From positions 186,001 through 250,000 of the forward strand of contig OZ025750.1 in assembly GCA_964019335.1 (NCBI GenBank): DNA of 64,000 nt. Direction: 5' to 3'. This DNA is from Diplonema japonicum. Its lineage: Eukaryota > Euglenozoa > Diplonemea > Diplonemida > Diplonemidae. Positions within the stretch are counted from its first letter, which is position 1; each line of letters starts with the position of its first letter. A program made the position numbers and the translations under genes. Of the stretch, positions 18,094-28,626 are shown one piece after another. Below the pieces are notes generated by a model. That model searched no databases, was not told where the DNA came from, and was given only the letters and a program-made list of their open reading frames with translations.

Positions 18094-20211
18094 ATGCCTC
18101 TGGAACAGTATGCCCCATTCCGCTGGGCAATGAGTGCTGGTGACACACCGCAAGAGATTTATCGTAAGAAGTTGATTGTGATTGTCTTCTTTGCGCAGTT
18201 GATTACTGCGTTGTCTGCTGCGATGCAAGCGGGAGCTCTCTACCAGGGTGTCCTGGGTAACGCTTACGTTTCTCTGTGGTTTGCTATACTTTTGCTTTAC
18301 TTTCATGTGTTTCTTGGACAGTACAGGCCTTGGGCCATTGAGGCAGCTATATATATGTCAACCTTTGGTATCATTATCCACGATTACCAGTTTCTAGCCC
18401 TCTTTGGCACGTCCACAGCATGGTTTACACTTGTTATTTTTATTGACTTGTGCCTTGTGCTCCGTTTGCCGAATAGGGCTTCTTGCAGCATCATCGCCGT
18501 GACTATCTGCTGGCTTGTTCTTCGCCACACTGAAGAGTTCATGCGCTTTGGCCTCCTTGACGCCTCCTTCCTCCCTTCGCAAGCCGATCGCCGTGAGAAC
18601 AACAATGACTTCTGCAACTGTGAAACCCTTCCTTGCAAAGGCGTAATGGGCCGTTCGTCCCTCAGCTTCTTCCGTGCCACCTTTCTCCTCGTGCTTGACT
18701 TCTACTTCACAAGAGGCTTTGCTTCCAGACTCTTCAAAGAGAGGGACAAGATGGACAAGGTGATCAAAACAGCTGAGCACATTGCCGACTCCCTCTCGAA
18801 GTTTGACCTCGCCCAGGCTGAGGCTGTCCTCAACACCTCTGAGCTCCCCGAGCCCATGCACGACGCCTTCAGCAGGATCCTCGACAACCTCCGCAGATAC
18901 CGCCCCTACCTCCCTGAGGCCCTGTTCTCCGAGCTTCTACTAACGTCAACAACAGCTCCTGGTGAGTGTCATGATGTCCCCGCCCCCGGCCTCGTGTCAC
19001 AGCATGTGGCGATGGTGTTCACTGACATCCAGGGGTCGACGGCGACATGGGAGGCATGTCCAGATGGGATGAAGGAAGGGCTTCGGGTTCACAACAATGT
19101 GATGCGGGAGTGTGCTGTGGAGTGGAACGGGTACGAGGTTAAGACGATCGGGGACGCCTTCATGGTCGCCTTTGAGCGGACCTGCGATGCTGTGTCCTTC
19201 TCCTTGTCTGTTCAGGAGGGCCTTGTTGAGGCAGTGTGGCCTGTGGGGCTTCTCCAGCTGGACCACTGTTCCTACAATGACGACGGCCCTTGGTGCGGGC
19301 TCCGTGTTCGGATCGGTGTCCACTGTGGTGAGGTGGATGCACAGCTGAACACCCTGACAGGTAGGTACGACTACTTCGGGAACACTGTGAACAAGGCGGC
19401 TCGGATGGAAGGGGCGTGCATCGGTGGAGCGGTTGCGGTGACACCTGAGGTGATGGAAGAGGTGGAGTACATGCACATAGATGTGGTGGTGATCCCAATG
19501 GGGGTGACGAAGCTGAAGGGGATCGAAGGGTCTGTCAATCCCTTCCTTCTCCTCCCAATGATGTTGAAGAGGAGGCAACCCTTTGTGGAGTCACAACTTC
19601 TTTTGGACAACGTTCAGCGAAAGCTAATTGTCAAGGAAGGTGTCACCACACCTGTGACCAGCCCAGCCATGTTGAAGACAGTCTCCTCGGCTACTGTGTG
19701 CAAGGCGGAGGTGCAGCTTGACACGAACAAAGTATCTGATCTGACGCACATTCTGAACGAGCTTCTTGCGAAGGTGACCCTTTGTGTGGAGCGAACGCAT
19801 GGTGTGGTGATCTCCCTCCAGGGGAGCAGGGTGGCCCTTGGGTGGAACGCCTCGCGACCCTGCTCCTCTCACGTGGAGAGCGCCTTCACCTTTGTGAAGA
19901 TGCTACACCGTTCGTATGGGGAAGGGGATGCCACTAATGTACATCTCGGGCTGTCGAGCAGCCTCGCACACCACGGGACCCTTGGTGGAGGGAGCCAGCG
20001 GTTTGTGGCGGTTGTGGGGAGCTGTCTTGGGGTGAGCGATGCCCTGTGCACGATGGGGATGCAGAGGGGGCTGTACTGCTTGTATGGGTCGTCGTCCTCG
20101 AGCCTGAGGGTCCCTGGGGTAGAAACTTTTCACCTTGATGGTACTTCTGGCTTTTCCGGTCTTACCGACACATATGTTCATGAGGTTGCGGTAGCTAGTA
20201 CTAACAACTAA
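18094..20211 (+). CDS. Six-TM two-domain adenylyl cyclase, copy 3
   Basis: 705 aa, start MPLEQYAPFRWAMSAGD. The six-TM region differs greatly from copies 1, 2 and 5 but is almost identical to copy 4. The first cyclase domain keeps FTDIQGS, VKTIGDAF and DYFGNTVNKAAR, so all class III metal, adenine and transition-state residues are present. The segment between domains reads KEGVTTPVTSPAM, where copy 4 has SERSITFVNRADI. The second, non-catalytic domain carries WNASRPCSSH. The tail ETFHLDGTSGFSGL is shared with copy 1. Predicted membrane-bound cAMP synthesis. Near identity with copy 4 over about 1.5 kb indicates recent duplication or conversion. Confidence 0.9.
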   Translation: MPLEQYAPFRWAMSAGDTPQEIYRKKLIVIVFFAQLITALSAAMQAGALYQGVLGNAYVSLWFAILLLYFHVFLGQYRPWAIEAAIYMSTFGIIIHDYQFLALFGTSTAWFTLVIFIDLCLVLRLPNRASCSIIAVTICWLVLRHTEEFMRFGLLDASFLPSQADRRENNNDFCNCETLPCKGVMGRSSLSFFRATFLLVLDFYFTRGFASRLFKERDKMDKVIKTAEHIADSLSKFDLAQAEAVLNTSELPEPMHDAFSRILDNLRRYRPYLPEALFSELLLTSTTAPGECHDVPAPGLVSQHVAMVFTDIQGSTATWEACPDGMKEGLRVHNNVMRECAVEWNGYEVKTIGDAFMVAFERTCDAVSFSLSVQEGLVEAVWPVGLLQLDHCSYNDDGPWCGLRVRIGVHCGEVDAQLNTLTGRYDYFGNTVNKAARMEGACIGGAVAVTPEVMEEVEYMHIDVVVIPMGVTKLKGIEGSVNPFLLLPMMLKRRQPFVESQLLLDNVQRKLIVKEGVTTPVTSPAMLKTVSSATVCKAEVQLDTNKVSDLTHILNELLAKVTLCVERTHGVVISLQGSRVALGWNASRPCSSHVESAFTFVKMLHRSYGEGDATNVHLGLSSSLAHHGTLGGGSQRFVAVVGSCLGVSDALCTMGMQRGLYCLYGSSSSSLRVPGVETFHLDGTSGFSGLTDTYVHEVAVASTNN

Positions 20212-20701
20212 GCTTGAAAGAAGACCAGCTGGCGAGTGGCTACTGCTCACCATCATGAGTTTGCGATAACAGGTAAGCCTTTCGTGATCACTGGTTCACC
20301 TTTATGATACTTTCCTTGGCACTTCTAATAGTATAGACATACACATGAAGTTCGGCTGTAATATGCTAACAAGTTTGCTTCCGCAAACACCTCATTTATT
20401 TTATTGGGGGGGGGGGACACAATTGAAAGGGAAACTCTCTTTCTTAAGCCGTACACGTGGGGAAACCTGGACGGGGGTGGAGATCCCACAGTTAGCATCG
20501 CCGGAGTCTCGAGGTAGTTTCACGAATTCTGCTTTTCTAAACATGCCTCCCACAACGTCCACTCCAGTTGGTGTTTATTTGCTTCTGGTAAAAGCTTTCT
20601 TTTCCTCTCCACTTCTACTTTTACTTTCTACGGGACAACAGGGAACTTGAGAGGCTTCGGGGGGGTTTCACGAGGGTGGCACTACTGAAATCGAGACTAC
20701 C
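20212..20701. other. Spacer between cyclase copies 3 and 4
   Basis: Mixed sequence with a G-tract. The 101-codon frame at 20345-20650 has no family resemblance and I do not support it. No repeat recognised. Confidence 0.55.
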
Positions 20702-20712
20702 TTTTTTTGTAG
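20702..20712 (+). promoter_or_regulatory. Probable trans-splice acceptor, cyclase 4
   Basis: TTTTTTTGTAG, 30 nt before the ATG at 20742. It supports that start over the upstream in-frame ATG at 20676, which would be removed by splicing. Confidence 0.55.
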
Positions 20713-20741
20713 CTGGCACACCCAAATTCAAAGGAGGGGGG

Positions 20742-22859
20742 ATGATGCTTTCGCTGGAACAGTATGCCCCATTCCGCTGGGCAATGAGGGCTGGTGACAC
20801 ACCGCAAGAGATTTATCGTAAGAAGTTGATTGTGATTGTCTTCTTTGCGCAGTTGATTACTGCGTTGTCTGCTGCGATGCAAGCGGGAGCTCTCTACCAG
20901 GGTGTCCTGGGTAACGCTTACGTTTCTCTGTGTTTTGCTATACTTTTGCTTTACTTTCATGTGTTTCTTGGACAGTACAGGCCTTGGGCCATTGAGGCAG
21001 CTATATATATGTCAACCTTTGGTATCATTATCCACGATTACCAGTTTCTAGCCCTCTTTGGCACGTCCACAGCATGGTTTACACTTGTTATTTTTATTGA
21101 CTTGTGCCTTGTGCTCCGTTTGCCGAATAGGGCTTCTTGCAGCATCATCGCCGTGACTATCTGCTGGCTTGTTCTTCGCCACACTGAAGAGTTCATGCGC
21201 TTTGGCCTCCTTGACGCCTCCTTCCTCCCTTCGCAAGCCGATCGCCGTGAGAACAACAATGACTTCTGCAACTGTGAAACCCTTCCTTGCAAAGGCGTAA
21301 TGGGCCGTTCGTCCCTCAGCTTCTTCCGTGCCACCTTTCTCCTCGTGCTTGACTTCTACTTCACAAGAGGCTTTGCTTCCAGACTCTTCAAAGAGAGGGA
21401 CAAGATGGACAAGGTGATCAAAACAGCTGAGCACATTGCCGACTCCCTCTCGAAGTTTGACCTCGCCCAGGCTGAGGCTGTCCTCAACACCTCTGAGCTC
21501 CCCGAGCCCATGCACGACGCCTTCAGCAGGATCCTCGACAACCTCCGCAGATACCGCCCCTACCTCCCTGAGGCCCTGTTCTCCGAGCTTCTACTAACGT
21601 CAACAACAGCTCCTGGTGAGTGTCATGATGTCCCCGCCCCCGGCCTCGTGTCACAGCATGTGGCGATGGTGTTCACTGACATCCAGGGGTCGACGGCGAC
21701 ATGGGAGGCATGTCCAGATGGGATGAAGGAAGGGCTTCGGGTTCACAACAATGTGATGCGGGAGTGTGCTGTGGAGTGGAACGGGTACGAGGTTAAGACG
21801 ATCGGGGACGCCTTCATGGTCGCCTTTGAGCGGACCTGCGATGCTGTGTCCTTCTCCTTGTCTGTTCAGGAGGGCCTTGTTGAGGCAGTGTGGCCTGTGG
21901 GGCTTCTCCAGCTGGACCACTGTTCCTACAATGACGACGGCCCTTGGTGCGGGCTCCGTGTTCGGATCGGTGTCCACTGTGGTGAGGTGGATGCACAGCT
22001 GAACACCCTGACAGGTAGGTACGACTACTTCGGGAACACTGTGAACAAGGCGGCTCGGATGGAAGGGGCGTGCATCGGTGGAGCGGTTGCGGTGACACCT
22101 GAGGTGATGGAAGAGGTGGAGTACATGCACATAGATGTGGTGGTGATCCCAATGGGGGTGACGAAGCTGAAGGGGATCGAAGGGTCTGTCAATCCCTTCC
22201 TTCTCCTCCCAATGATGTTGAAGAGGAGGCAACCCTTTGTGGAGTCACAACTTCTTTTGGACAACGTTCAGCGAAAGCTAATTGTCAGTGAACGTTCTAT
22301 CACATTTGTGAACCGCGCGGACATATTGAAGACAGTCCCCTCGGCTACTGTGTGCAAGGCGGAGGTGCAGCTTGACACGGACAAAGTATCTGATCTGACG
22401 CACATTCTGAACGAGCTTCTTGCGAAGGTGACCCTTTGTGTGGAGCGAACGCATGGTGTGGTGATCTCCCTCCAGGGGAGCAGGGTGGCCCTTGGGTGGA
22501 ACGCCTCGCGACCCTGCTCCTCTCACGTGGAGAGCGCCTTCACCTTTGTGAAGATGCTACACCGTTCGTATGGGGAAGGGGATGCCACTAATGTACATCT
22601 CGGGCTGTCGAGCAGCCTCGCACACCACGGGACCCTTGGTGGAGGGAGCCAGCGGTTTGTGGCGGTTGTGGGGAGCTGTCTTGGGGTGAGCGATGCCCTG
22701 TGCACGATGGGGATGCAGAGGGGGCTGTACTGCTTGTATGGGTCGTCGTCCTCGAGCCTGAGGGTCCCTGGGGTGACCACTGTTCAACTTGATGCTACTT
22801 GTGGTTCCAGCACATATGTTCATGAGGTTGTGATAACAGATGACAAGTCTCATAATTAA
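20742..22859 (+). CDS. Six-TM two-domain adenylyl cyclase, copy 4
   Basis: 705 aa from the ATG at 20742 (MMLSLEQYAPFRW). An in-frame ATG at 20676 is rejected because an acceptor-like T-tract/AG lies between the two and because family members start at this motif. The TM region and first cyclase domain match copy 3 nearly base for base; catalytic FTDIQGS, VKTIGD and DYFGNTVNKAAR are intact. After the catalytic domain, SERSITFVNRADI is identical to copy 1. The second domain has WNASRPCSSH without catalytic residues. The tail (TTVQLDATCGSSTYVHEV) is distinct. Predicted role as for copy 3. Confidence 0.88.
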   Translation: MMLSLEQYAPFRWAMRAGDTPQEIYRKKLIVIVFFAQLITALSAAMQAGALYQGVLGNAYVSLCFAILLLYFHVFLGQYRPWAIEAAIYMSTFGIIIHDYQFLALFGTSTAWFTLVIFIDLCLVLRLPNRASCSIIAVTICWLVLRHTEEFMRFGLLDASFLPSQADRRENNNDFCNCETLPCKGVMGRSSLSFFRATFLLVLDFYFTRGFASRLFKERDKMDKVIKTAEHIADSLSKFDLAQAEAVLNTSELPEPMHDAFSRILDNLRRYRPYLPEALFSELLLTSTTAPGECHDVPAPGLVSQHVAMVFTDIQGSTATWEACPDGMKEGLRVHNNVMRECAVEWNGYEVKTIGDAFMVAFERTCDAVSFSLSVQEGLVEAVWPVGLLQLDHCSYNDDGPWCGLRVRIGVHCGEVDAQLNTLTGRYDYFGNTVNKAARMEGACIGGAVAVTPEVMEEVEYMHIDVVVIPMGVTKLKGIEGSVNPFLLLPMMLKRRQPFVESQLLLDNVQRKLIVSERSITFVNRADILKTVPSATVCKAEVQLDTDKVSDLTHILNELLAKVTLCVERTHGVVISLQGSRVALGWNASRPCSSHVESAFTFVKMLHRSYGEGDATNVHLGLSSSLAHHGTLGGGSQRFVAVVGSCLGVSDALCTMGMQRGLYCLYGSSSSSLRVPGVTTVQLDATCGSSTYVHEVVITDDKSHN

Positions 22860-22920
22860 TGTAGATTGCTTACGCAACCTGGTTAATACTTTCCGTTGTT
22901 GTTTTCGCCCCCCTCTGCCC

Positions 22921-22934
22921 CCCTTTCTTTTTAG
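22921..22934 (+). promoter_or_regulatory. Probable trans-splice acceptor, cyclase 5
   Basis: CCCTTTCTTTTTAG, 50 nt before the ATG at 22985. Strong pyrimidine tract. Confidence 0.55.
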
Positions 22935-22984
22935 AATGATTTTGTTTCAATCGATGCTAAATCGGACCAGGCAGGGGAACTAAA

Positions 22985-25132
22985 ATGCCGCTGGAACAGC
23001 ACGCCCCGTTCAGCTGGGCAATGCGGCCGGGAGACACACCGCAAGACATTTATAACAAGAAGCTAATGGTAGTTGTAGCTTTCGCTTCCCTGTTCACAGC
23101 GATCGGGTCTTGGGTGCTGAAATTGTATTCAGGTCTCTTGGGTGAATCTACAATCTTCATCTTTTTTGTAGTTGGCCTCATCAGCTTGCAGGTATTTGAA
23201 GGCAGATACAGACCACTCGTGATCGAGGCCGCAATCTACTTAAGTGTTTTGGCGCTCATAATGCAGGATTATCACTTTGCAGCATTGGTTGGGACAACGA
23301 GTGTGTGGTTCTCTATTCTTGTTTACATCGATATCTGTCTGGTGTTGCGCTTGCCCAGCCGTGTGACCAAGAACATCCTTGTAGTCCTCATTATGTGGAT
23401 AGTGGTTCGGTACATAGAGCAGGCCTACCGTTTTGGCCTCCTTGATGCTGGCTTTCTCCCAACACAGGACGAGAGGCGTGAATATATCAATGAGACGATC
23501 GGCTGCACGTCGCTCCCGTGCCCATATCCTGTCGAGTGGGCCGTTACTTCCACCTACCGTTCTATACTCCTCCTCTTGCTTGACTTCTACTTCACAAGAG
23601 GCTTTGCTTCCAGACTCTTCAAAGAGAGGGACAAGATGGACAAGGTGATCAAAACAGCTGAGCACATTGCCGACTCCCTCTCGAAGTTCGACCTCGCCCA
23701 GGCTGAGGCTGTCCTTGGGGACTCTGAGCTCCCCGAGCCCATGCACGACGCCTTCAGCAGGATCCTCGACAACCTCCGCAGATACCGCCCCTACCTCCCT
23801 GAGGCCCTGTTCTTGGAGCTGAGTTCTTCGAACAGCGATTTGCATGATGTCCCCGCCCCCGGCCTCGTGTCAAAGCGTGTGGCGATGGTGTTCACTGACA
23901 TCCAGGGGTCGACGGCGACATGGGAAGCGAGCCCCGATGGGATGAAGGAAGGGCTTCGGGTTCACAACAATGTGATGCGGGCATGTGCTGTGGCTTGGAA
24001 CGGGTACGAGGTGAAGACGATCGGGGACGCCTTCATGGTCGCCTTTGAGCGGACCTGCGATGCTGTGTCCTTCTCCTTGTCTGTTCAGGAGGGCCTTGTT
24101 GAGGCAGTGTGGCCTGCGGGACTTCTCCAGCTGGACCACTGTTCCTACGATGACGACGGCCCTTGGTGCGGGCTCCGTGTTCGGATCGGTGTCCACTGTG
24201 GTGAGGTGGATGCACAGCTGAACACCCTGACAGGTAGGTACGACTACTTCGGGAACACTGTGAACAAGGCGGCTCGGATGGAAGGGGCGTGCATCGGTGG
24301 AGCGGTTGCGGTGACACCTGAGGTGATGGAAGACAATGAGGTGGGCGATATGCTCCAAGAGCTAGAGGTGATCCCAATGGGGGTGACGAAGCTGAAGGGG
24401 ATCGAGGCGCCCGTGGACCCCTTCCTATTTCTGCCGAAAGCACTTCGGCAGAGGCGTGAATTCGTTGAATCACAACTTCTTCTGAGCAAAGAAGACCGAA
24501 AGCTTATCGTCAGAGACAGCATCACCAGCATATCACTAGCACCTGCTCCCCTGAAGACGGTCCCCTCGGCTACTGTGTGCAAGGCGGAGGTGCAGCTTGA
24601 CACGGACGATGAGGGATTTGAGGTGACACACATTCTGAACGAGCTTCTTGCGAAGGTGACCCTTTGTGTGGAGCGAACGCACGGTGTGGTGATCTCCCTC
24701 CAGGGGAGCAGGGTGGCCCTTGGGTGGAACGCCTCGCGACCCTGCTCCTCTCACGTGGAGAGCGCCTTCACCTTTGTGAAGATGCTACACCGTTCGTATG
24801 GGGAAGGGGATGCCACTAATGTACATCTCGGGCTGTCGAGCAGCCTCGCACACCACGGGACCCTTGGTGGAGGGAGCCAGCGGTTTGTTGCGGTTGTGGG
24901 GAGCTGTCTTGGGGTGAGCGATGCCCTGTGCACGATGGGGATGCAGAGGGGGCTGTACTGCTTGTATGGGTCGTCGTCCTCGAGCCTGAGGGCCTCTGGG
25001 GTACGTCTGCAACTACTTGACAACGTTGCAGTACTCGGGCACCCCTACACAAAGGCACATGAGGTTGTGATGGCAAGTTCTTTTTCTAGCAGTGTGCACT
25101 GGGGCCTAAACGATGTTTTGAGTCAGCCTTAG
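22985..25132 (+). CDS. Six-TM two-domain adenylyl cyclase, copy 5
   Basis: 715 aa, start MPLEQHAPFSWAMRPGD. Its six-TM region is the most divergent of the tandem cluster, with the extracytoplasmic loop ending CTSLPCPYP. The first cyclase domain is intact (FTDIQGS, VKTIGDAF, DYFGNTVNKAAR). The inter-domain segment (MEDNEVGDMLQELEV, then KEDRKLIVRDSITS) is unique, and LDTDDEGFEVTH is shared with copy 6. The second domain is nearly identical to the other copies, with WNASRPCSSH. The C-terminal tail is unique. Shared cores with divergent TM regions suggest that each copy senses or partners with something different. Confidence 0.9.
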   Translation: MPLEQHAPFSWAMRPGDTPQDIYNKKLMVVVAFASLFTAIGSWVLKLYSGLLGESTIFIFFVVGLISLQVFEGRYRPLVIEAAIYLSVLALIMQDYHFAALVGTTSVWFSILVYIDICLVLRLPSRVTKNILVVLIMWIVVRYIEQAYRFGLLDAGFLPTQDERREYINETIGCTSLPCPYPVEWAVTSTYRSILLLLLDFYFTRGFASRLFKERDKMDKVIKTAEHIADSLSKFDLAQAEAVLGDSELPEPMHDAFSRILDNLRRYRPYLPEALFLELSSSNSDLHDVPAPGLVSKRVAMVFTDIQGSTATWEASPDGMKEGLRVHNNVMRACAVAWNGYEVKTIGDAFMVAFERTCDAVSFSLSVQEGLVEAVWPAGLLQLDHCSYDDDGPWCGLRVRIGVHCGEVDAQLNTLTGRYDYFGNTVNKAARMEGACIGGAVAVTPEVMEDNEVGDMLQELEVIPMGVTKLKGIEAPVDPFLFLPKALRQRREFVESQLLLSKEDRKLIVRDSITSISLAPAPLKTVPSATVCKAEVQLDTDDEGFEVTHILNELLAKVTLCVERTHGVVISLQGSRVALGWNASRPCSSHVESAFTFVKMLHRSYGEGDATNVHLGLSSSLAHHGTLGGGSQRFVAVVGSCLGVSDALCTMGMQRGLYCLYGSSSSSLRASGVRLQLLDNVAVLGHPYTKAHEVVMASSFSSSVHWGLNDVLSQP

Positions 25133-25286
25133 ATAACGAATGAAGAATCTTTTCCTTTTTCTATCTATGATAGAATTTTAGGTGTGCTGTTCTAGCCATT
25201 CTTTTTACGAACCTGCGACGGAACTCTGACACCCCCCCCCCCCCCCCCCCCTTAGTGTTTTTCTTTTTTGTTTTTTTTTTTTTTTT

Positions 25287-25328
25287 CAGGCGTCCTGCAA
25301 CATACCGCAGGTACCCTTAAAATGTCTC
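25287..25328 (+). mobile_element. Solo 3' tail of LINE L-C family
   Basis: Directly after a T-tract comes CAGGCGTCCTGCAACATACC then GCAGGTACCCTTAAAATGTC, matching the 54374-54411 terminus, and it ends in another T-tract. Confidence 0.6.
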
Positions 25329-25634
25329 TTTTTTTTTTTCTATTTTTAAAGATATGGAAAAGCAATAAAAAAAAGAAGAAAGAGGAAACGAAGAGTCTCC
25401 CCCCCCCCCCCCCCCCACCTCACACGCACTGAGCACGATTTCTTTTAGTAGATGTAAGCATACTGAACGGCAACAAAGCCTCCTTTAACCCATGAGTCTT
25501 TTCTTTGTGCACTTGTGGCAAGGGAACTGCGCCAGTTCTTTGAAGCTTTTTCTTTTTTTTTGCATTAATAGATAGGAACTCAGACCACAAGAGGCTGTCC
25601 TCCAGTGGGATTGTCGTTTACTATGAGTTTTTTT

Positions 25635-25655
25635 AGGTACCCTTAAATGTCTCTT
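25635..25655 (+). mobile_element. Minimal LINE L-C tail fragment
   Basis: AGGTACCCTTAAATGTCTCT directly follows a T-tract and runs into another; the last 20 bp of the same 3' end. Confidence 0.45.
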
Positions 25656-25689
25656 TTTTTTGGGGGGGGGACCGAAGAATACCGAAAAA

Positions 25690-25775
25690 GAAGAACTGGC
25701 CGTTGTTTGTACGTGCCGGGTAGATTGGCAACGTTCCCTTTTTGTTTAGACAAGTCAAAAGACTGGTTCTTGAGG
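25690..25775 (-). repeat. SINE-like repeat S1, copy 2
   Basis: Reverse complement has CAAGAACCAGTC, GACTTGTCTAAACAAAAAGG, GAACGTTGCCAATC, and CGTACAAACAACGGCCAGTT. Inverted relative to 43024-43136. The flanking 25133-26100 is otherwise low-complexity DNA without a supported gene. Confidence 0.6.
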
Positions 25776-25799
25776 TGGTGGGGGATAACATGGAAGATA

Positions 25800-25890
25800 T
25801 AAAAAGTACATCAGATGTGTTGTTCGCAGAATCTTTGGTTACCCGGGGCACCCAGGCTGGGGTTGAGTTGCAGCCGAGGTGCGCCCCCTG
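25800..25890 (-). other. Exon-like segment, minus strand (second copy)
   Basis: CTGATTGCAG on the minus strand is followed by an open stretch GAHLGCNSTPAWVPRVTKDS, comparable in position and pattern to GASLGLAVASAFRVVSDQD at 12540-12690. Weak evidence. Confidence 0.2.
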
Positions 25891-26100
25891 CAATCAGGTA
25901 GATAGCCATGTAACGATACATACTTGGCGCCACTTAGTGTGCAGTCAAAGCCCCATTTATTATCCACGTTTTTACACAAAGTACCTTATTGTTTGACAAA
26001 AGAAAATTCTACTAGGATTTTCTTCCCCGCTTTTCCACTTTTTTTTTTAATCAGTTCTTCCTCTCTGCAGGAATAAGAAAAGAAGAAAAGAAAAAAAGGG

Positions 26101-26215
26101 TTAGTTAATTGTTGTTTGTTGCACAGCCGGGATTAACCTGTAGAAGGAATTAAGCCAAACAATGCTACCACTGCTCTTTTTTTTTTTTTTTTTTTTTAAC
26201 AATTACAATTCATTT
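26101..26215 (-). repeat. Dispersed repeat R1, copy 3
   Basis: Reverse complement reads GATAAATGAATTGTAATTG, A-tract, GAGCAGTGGTAGCATTG, CCTTCTACAGGTTAATCCCG, GCTGTGCAACAA, matching 12840-12930 closely. Confidence 0.6.
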
Positions 26216-26661
26216 ATCAAAAAAAAGAAAGAAAGAAGAAAAAGAAAAAAAAAAGAAAAGCACTGTAAAAGAACACAGAAAGAATGAGATCTCTTTTTTC
26301 TTTTGTTTTGTTTTTGTGTCTAAGCAGCACCGTTCTTCCTTTAATCATTTTGATAAAACGGTTTGACCCCAAAAAAAGACGGAATTTATGCATTTTCGAG
26401 GACTGAAGAAATCAAATGTTCAGAAGGCATTACAGCATATGGACCGTACTCCCTTGTACAGTTGCGTGCTTCTTGGAGGGGCAGTTCGGAGTTACAAGCT
26501 GCTTGATTTTGTTTTTATCAAAGGTATTATACCTTTTTCGTTATTCCTTTACAAGAAACTGATAACAATCAGTGTACCGTCCTTTTTAAGGGTTAAAAAC
26601 TTTGTTTGTTTTTTTCCCTTTTTTTTTTATTCTGTTTTTTTTTTTTTTTTTTTTTTTTTTT

Positions 26662-28571
26662 CATCCTGGTGAACGCTCTGGTGTCAGTGATGGTGAAGTG
26701 CGTGATTGCTGAGGTACCTGGCTCGCGATCGCTGTCGTACGCGGACGACGCGTACCTACTTGCGCGTTTGGTCGAGGTACTCAAGAGAGCGACCAACAAA
26801 ACAATCGAGTTTTGCGAGCGGACAGGCATGCGCCTTAACGAAAACAAGTCACAAGCATTCTCGACGAAGGATGAGATCGGCCCTTGGTTGAAGTGCACAG
26901 GCTCATCGTTCAGAGTGACGAAGGGGATCAAGGCGCTTGGCGTGATCCTGAACATGAACGGGAAACATAGTTTGGACAAGCTACATTCCGCCGAAGGCCG
27001 TTTGTCCCGGCTTGGTGCATTGCCATTAAGCTTCGGGAACAAGGCGTCAATGCTGACGGGCACTGTGCTACCATCCTGTCTATACGGTACGACCTACGCT
27101 GCGCCGTCTGACAACCAGCTGAAGAAGCTCTGTACAGCGACGGTGACTTCCCTGTGGGGACCGCGCTTCAGGATGAGATCCCCGATGGCTGTGCTCAATG
27201 TGCTGTTACCTGGACACACAGCATATCCACAAGCGAAGATTGTTTACAACACGGTGAACTGCCTGGTGCGAGAAAGCCTCACCTCCCCACAACTGTGGCA
27301 GCGAGTCAATGAGATTGTTACACTGTACCGGGAGCGAGAGGACGACGAGGAGAGGGGGCCGCTAGGGGTCTTGCTGAAGAGGTGGCTACCCTTCCTGAAC
27401 AAGGGGTGGTCCTTCATTGAAGGTTTGCGCGCTCTGGTGCCCAGTGCGAGACGCCATGAAGTAAGACAGGCGATCAGACCGGCTGTTGCAAAGGAATTGA
27501 TCCACGGCAGGTCGTCTTTTGCTGGAATGGAAGCGGGTGCATGTCCGTCCACGAACGCCTGGTGGAGGAAGCTCCAGTCACGGAGACCGCTGATATCGTA
27601 CAGACTGCGGCGGATCATCAGCGGTGCAGTGTTCACGGTACACCCTCGAGTGTGGGGGAAGCAATTGGATGAACGTGAGGGTGTGGAAAGCTCGTCTCTT
27701 GCGTGCGACGTCTGCGACCATCGATGCCAGACGACGACAGAAGTCACGGAGCACGCCCTGTGGGAATGTGCACCAGCGAGAGCTGCCCTGACAAACGAAA
27801 GATATGGCGGGATGACACGAAGTGACCTACCTGCAGTGACCGCCCTCCACGGGATCATTCCAAGGGGCGCAACGGGGGCTGCGAAGCAACAGGCGGCAGT
27901 CGTGCAACGATACCTGTTGGATGTCGTGACAAGACGAGACGCCAGAGCGGCTGAACGGAGCACCAGAATCCTCACCACCAACCCGTGGGATGAGATCACA
28001 ACGGGGAAGCAGCACACTGTGCCCACAGTGGAGCTGTTGAAATCGAACGGAGCGTCGGGAAAGGTCCTAATGTTCTACATGAAGAGCGTCCTCAGGTGGC
28101 TGAAAAGCCTAAGATGGTACGCAGGCAGGAAGTTGACGTCCGTCACGACGATGGAGCTCGCAGTAGACTATGAGCAGGCCACCCGGCAGTCCTTGGCTGG
28201 ACCCCTCGACGACCAGGACTGGCTCACAGAGAAGGCTGGAAGGATGCGATACATCTTAGGACGTATTCAGAAATGCACAGCAAAGAGTGGGAAGAATGCT
28301 TTCCCCGCCAACGCAAAGACAAGGGTACACACCCTTCGACATCTTGGGGGCCCGACGACACACGGCTACGACAGGAGACCACTCTTCTCCTCGAGCCAAA
28401 CCGCCCCCTACCTAGCACGACTCCAAGCAATGTTTCTCGCCCAGATGCCGTCCATCTCATCGCGACAAACAGCCACTGCAGGCACCAGACAGCAACCGCA
28501 GAACGGTGACCGATTAGTGTGAATTTCTCCCTGAACGGTGAGCACCCACCCGCACACCGAAATTTATCAAA
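26662..28571 (+). mobile_element. LINE L-A, 5'-truncated copy
   Basis: The element begins inside the reverse transcriptase, directly after a T-tract, and ends at ATTTATCAAAT directly before another T-tract. Its 3' terminal sequence recurs alone at 12431-12480 and 45585-45659. T-tracts on both sides could be a target-site duplication of a homopolymer. Confidence 0.8.
26663..28522 (+). pseudogene. LINE L-A reverse transcriptase C-terminal half
   Basis: About 619 codons stay open but there is no proper start: the frame enters at ILVNALVSVMVK, which equals IIMINALLAVMMK of L-B just before the catalytic motif. SYADDAYLL (RT motif C) and the thumb (RTGMRLNENKSQ, GIKALGV) follow, then a long C-terminal domain with CDVCDHRCQTTTEVTEHALW and EC (a CCHC knuckle) and the TMELAVDYEQ segment. 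The endonuclease and RT motif A are absent, so the product is inactive. No frameshifts, so insertion is fairly recent. Confidence 0.8.
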
Positions 28572-28626
28572 TTTTTTTTTTTTTTTTTTTTAGTTGTATC
28601 CGTAACGTTATTATTTTCTTTCTTGT

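Noticed and set aside
20345-20650. 101-codon frame between cyclase copies 3 and 4
   Set aside because: No recognisable domain, crosses a G-tract, and ends in a Leu run; no acceptor-like site tied to it.
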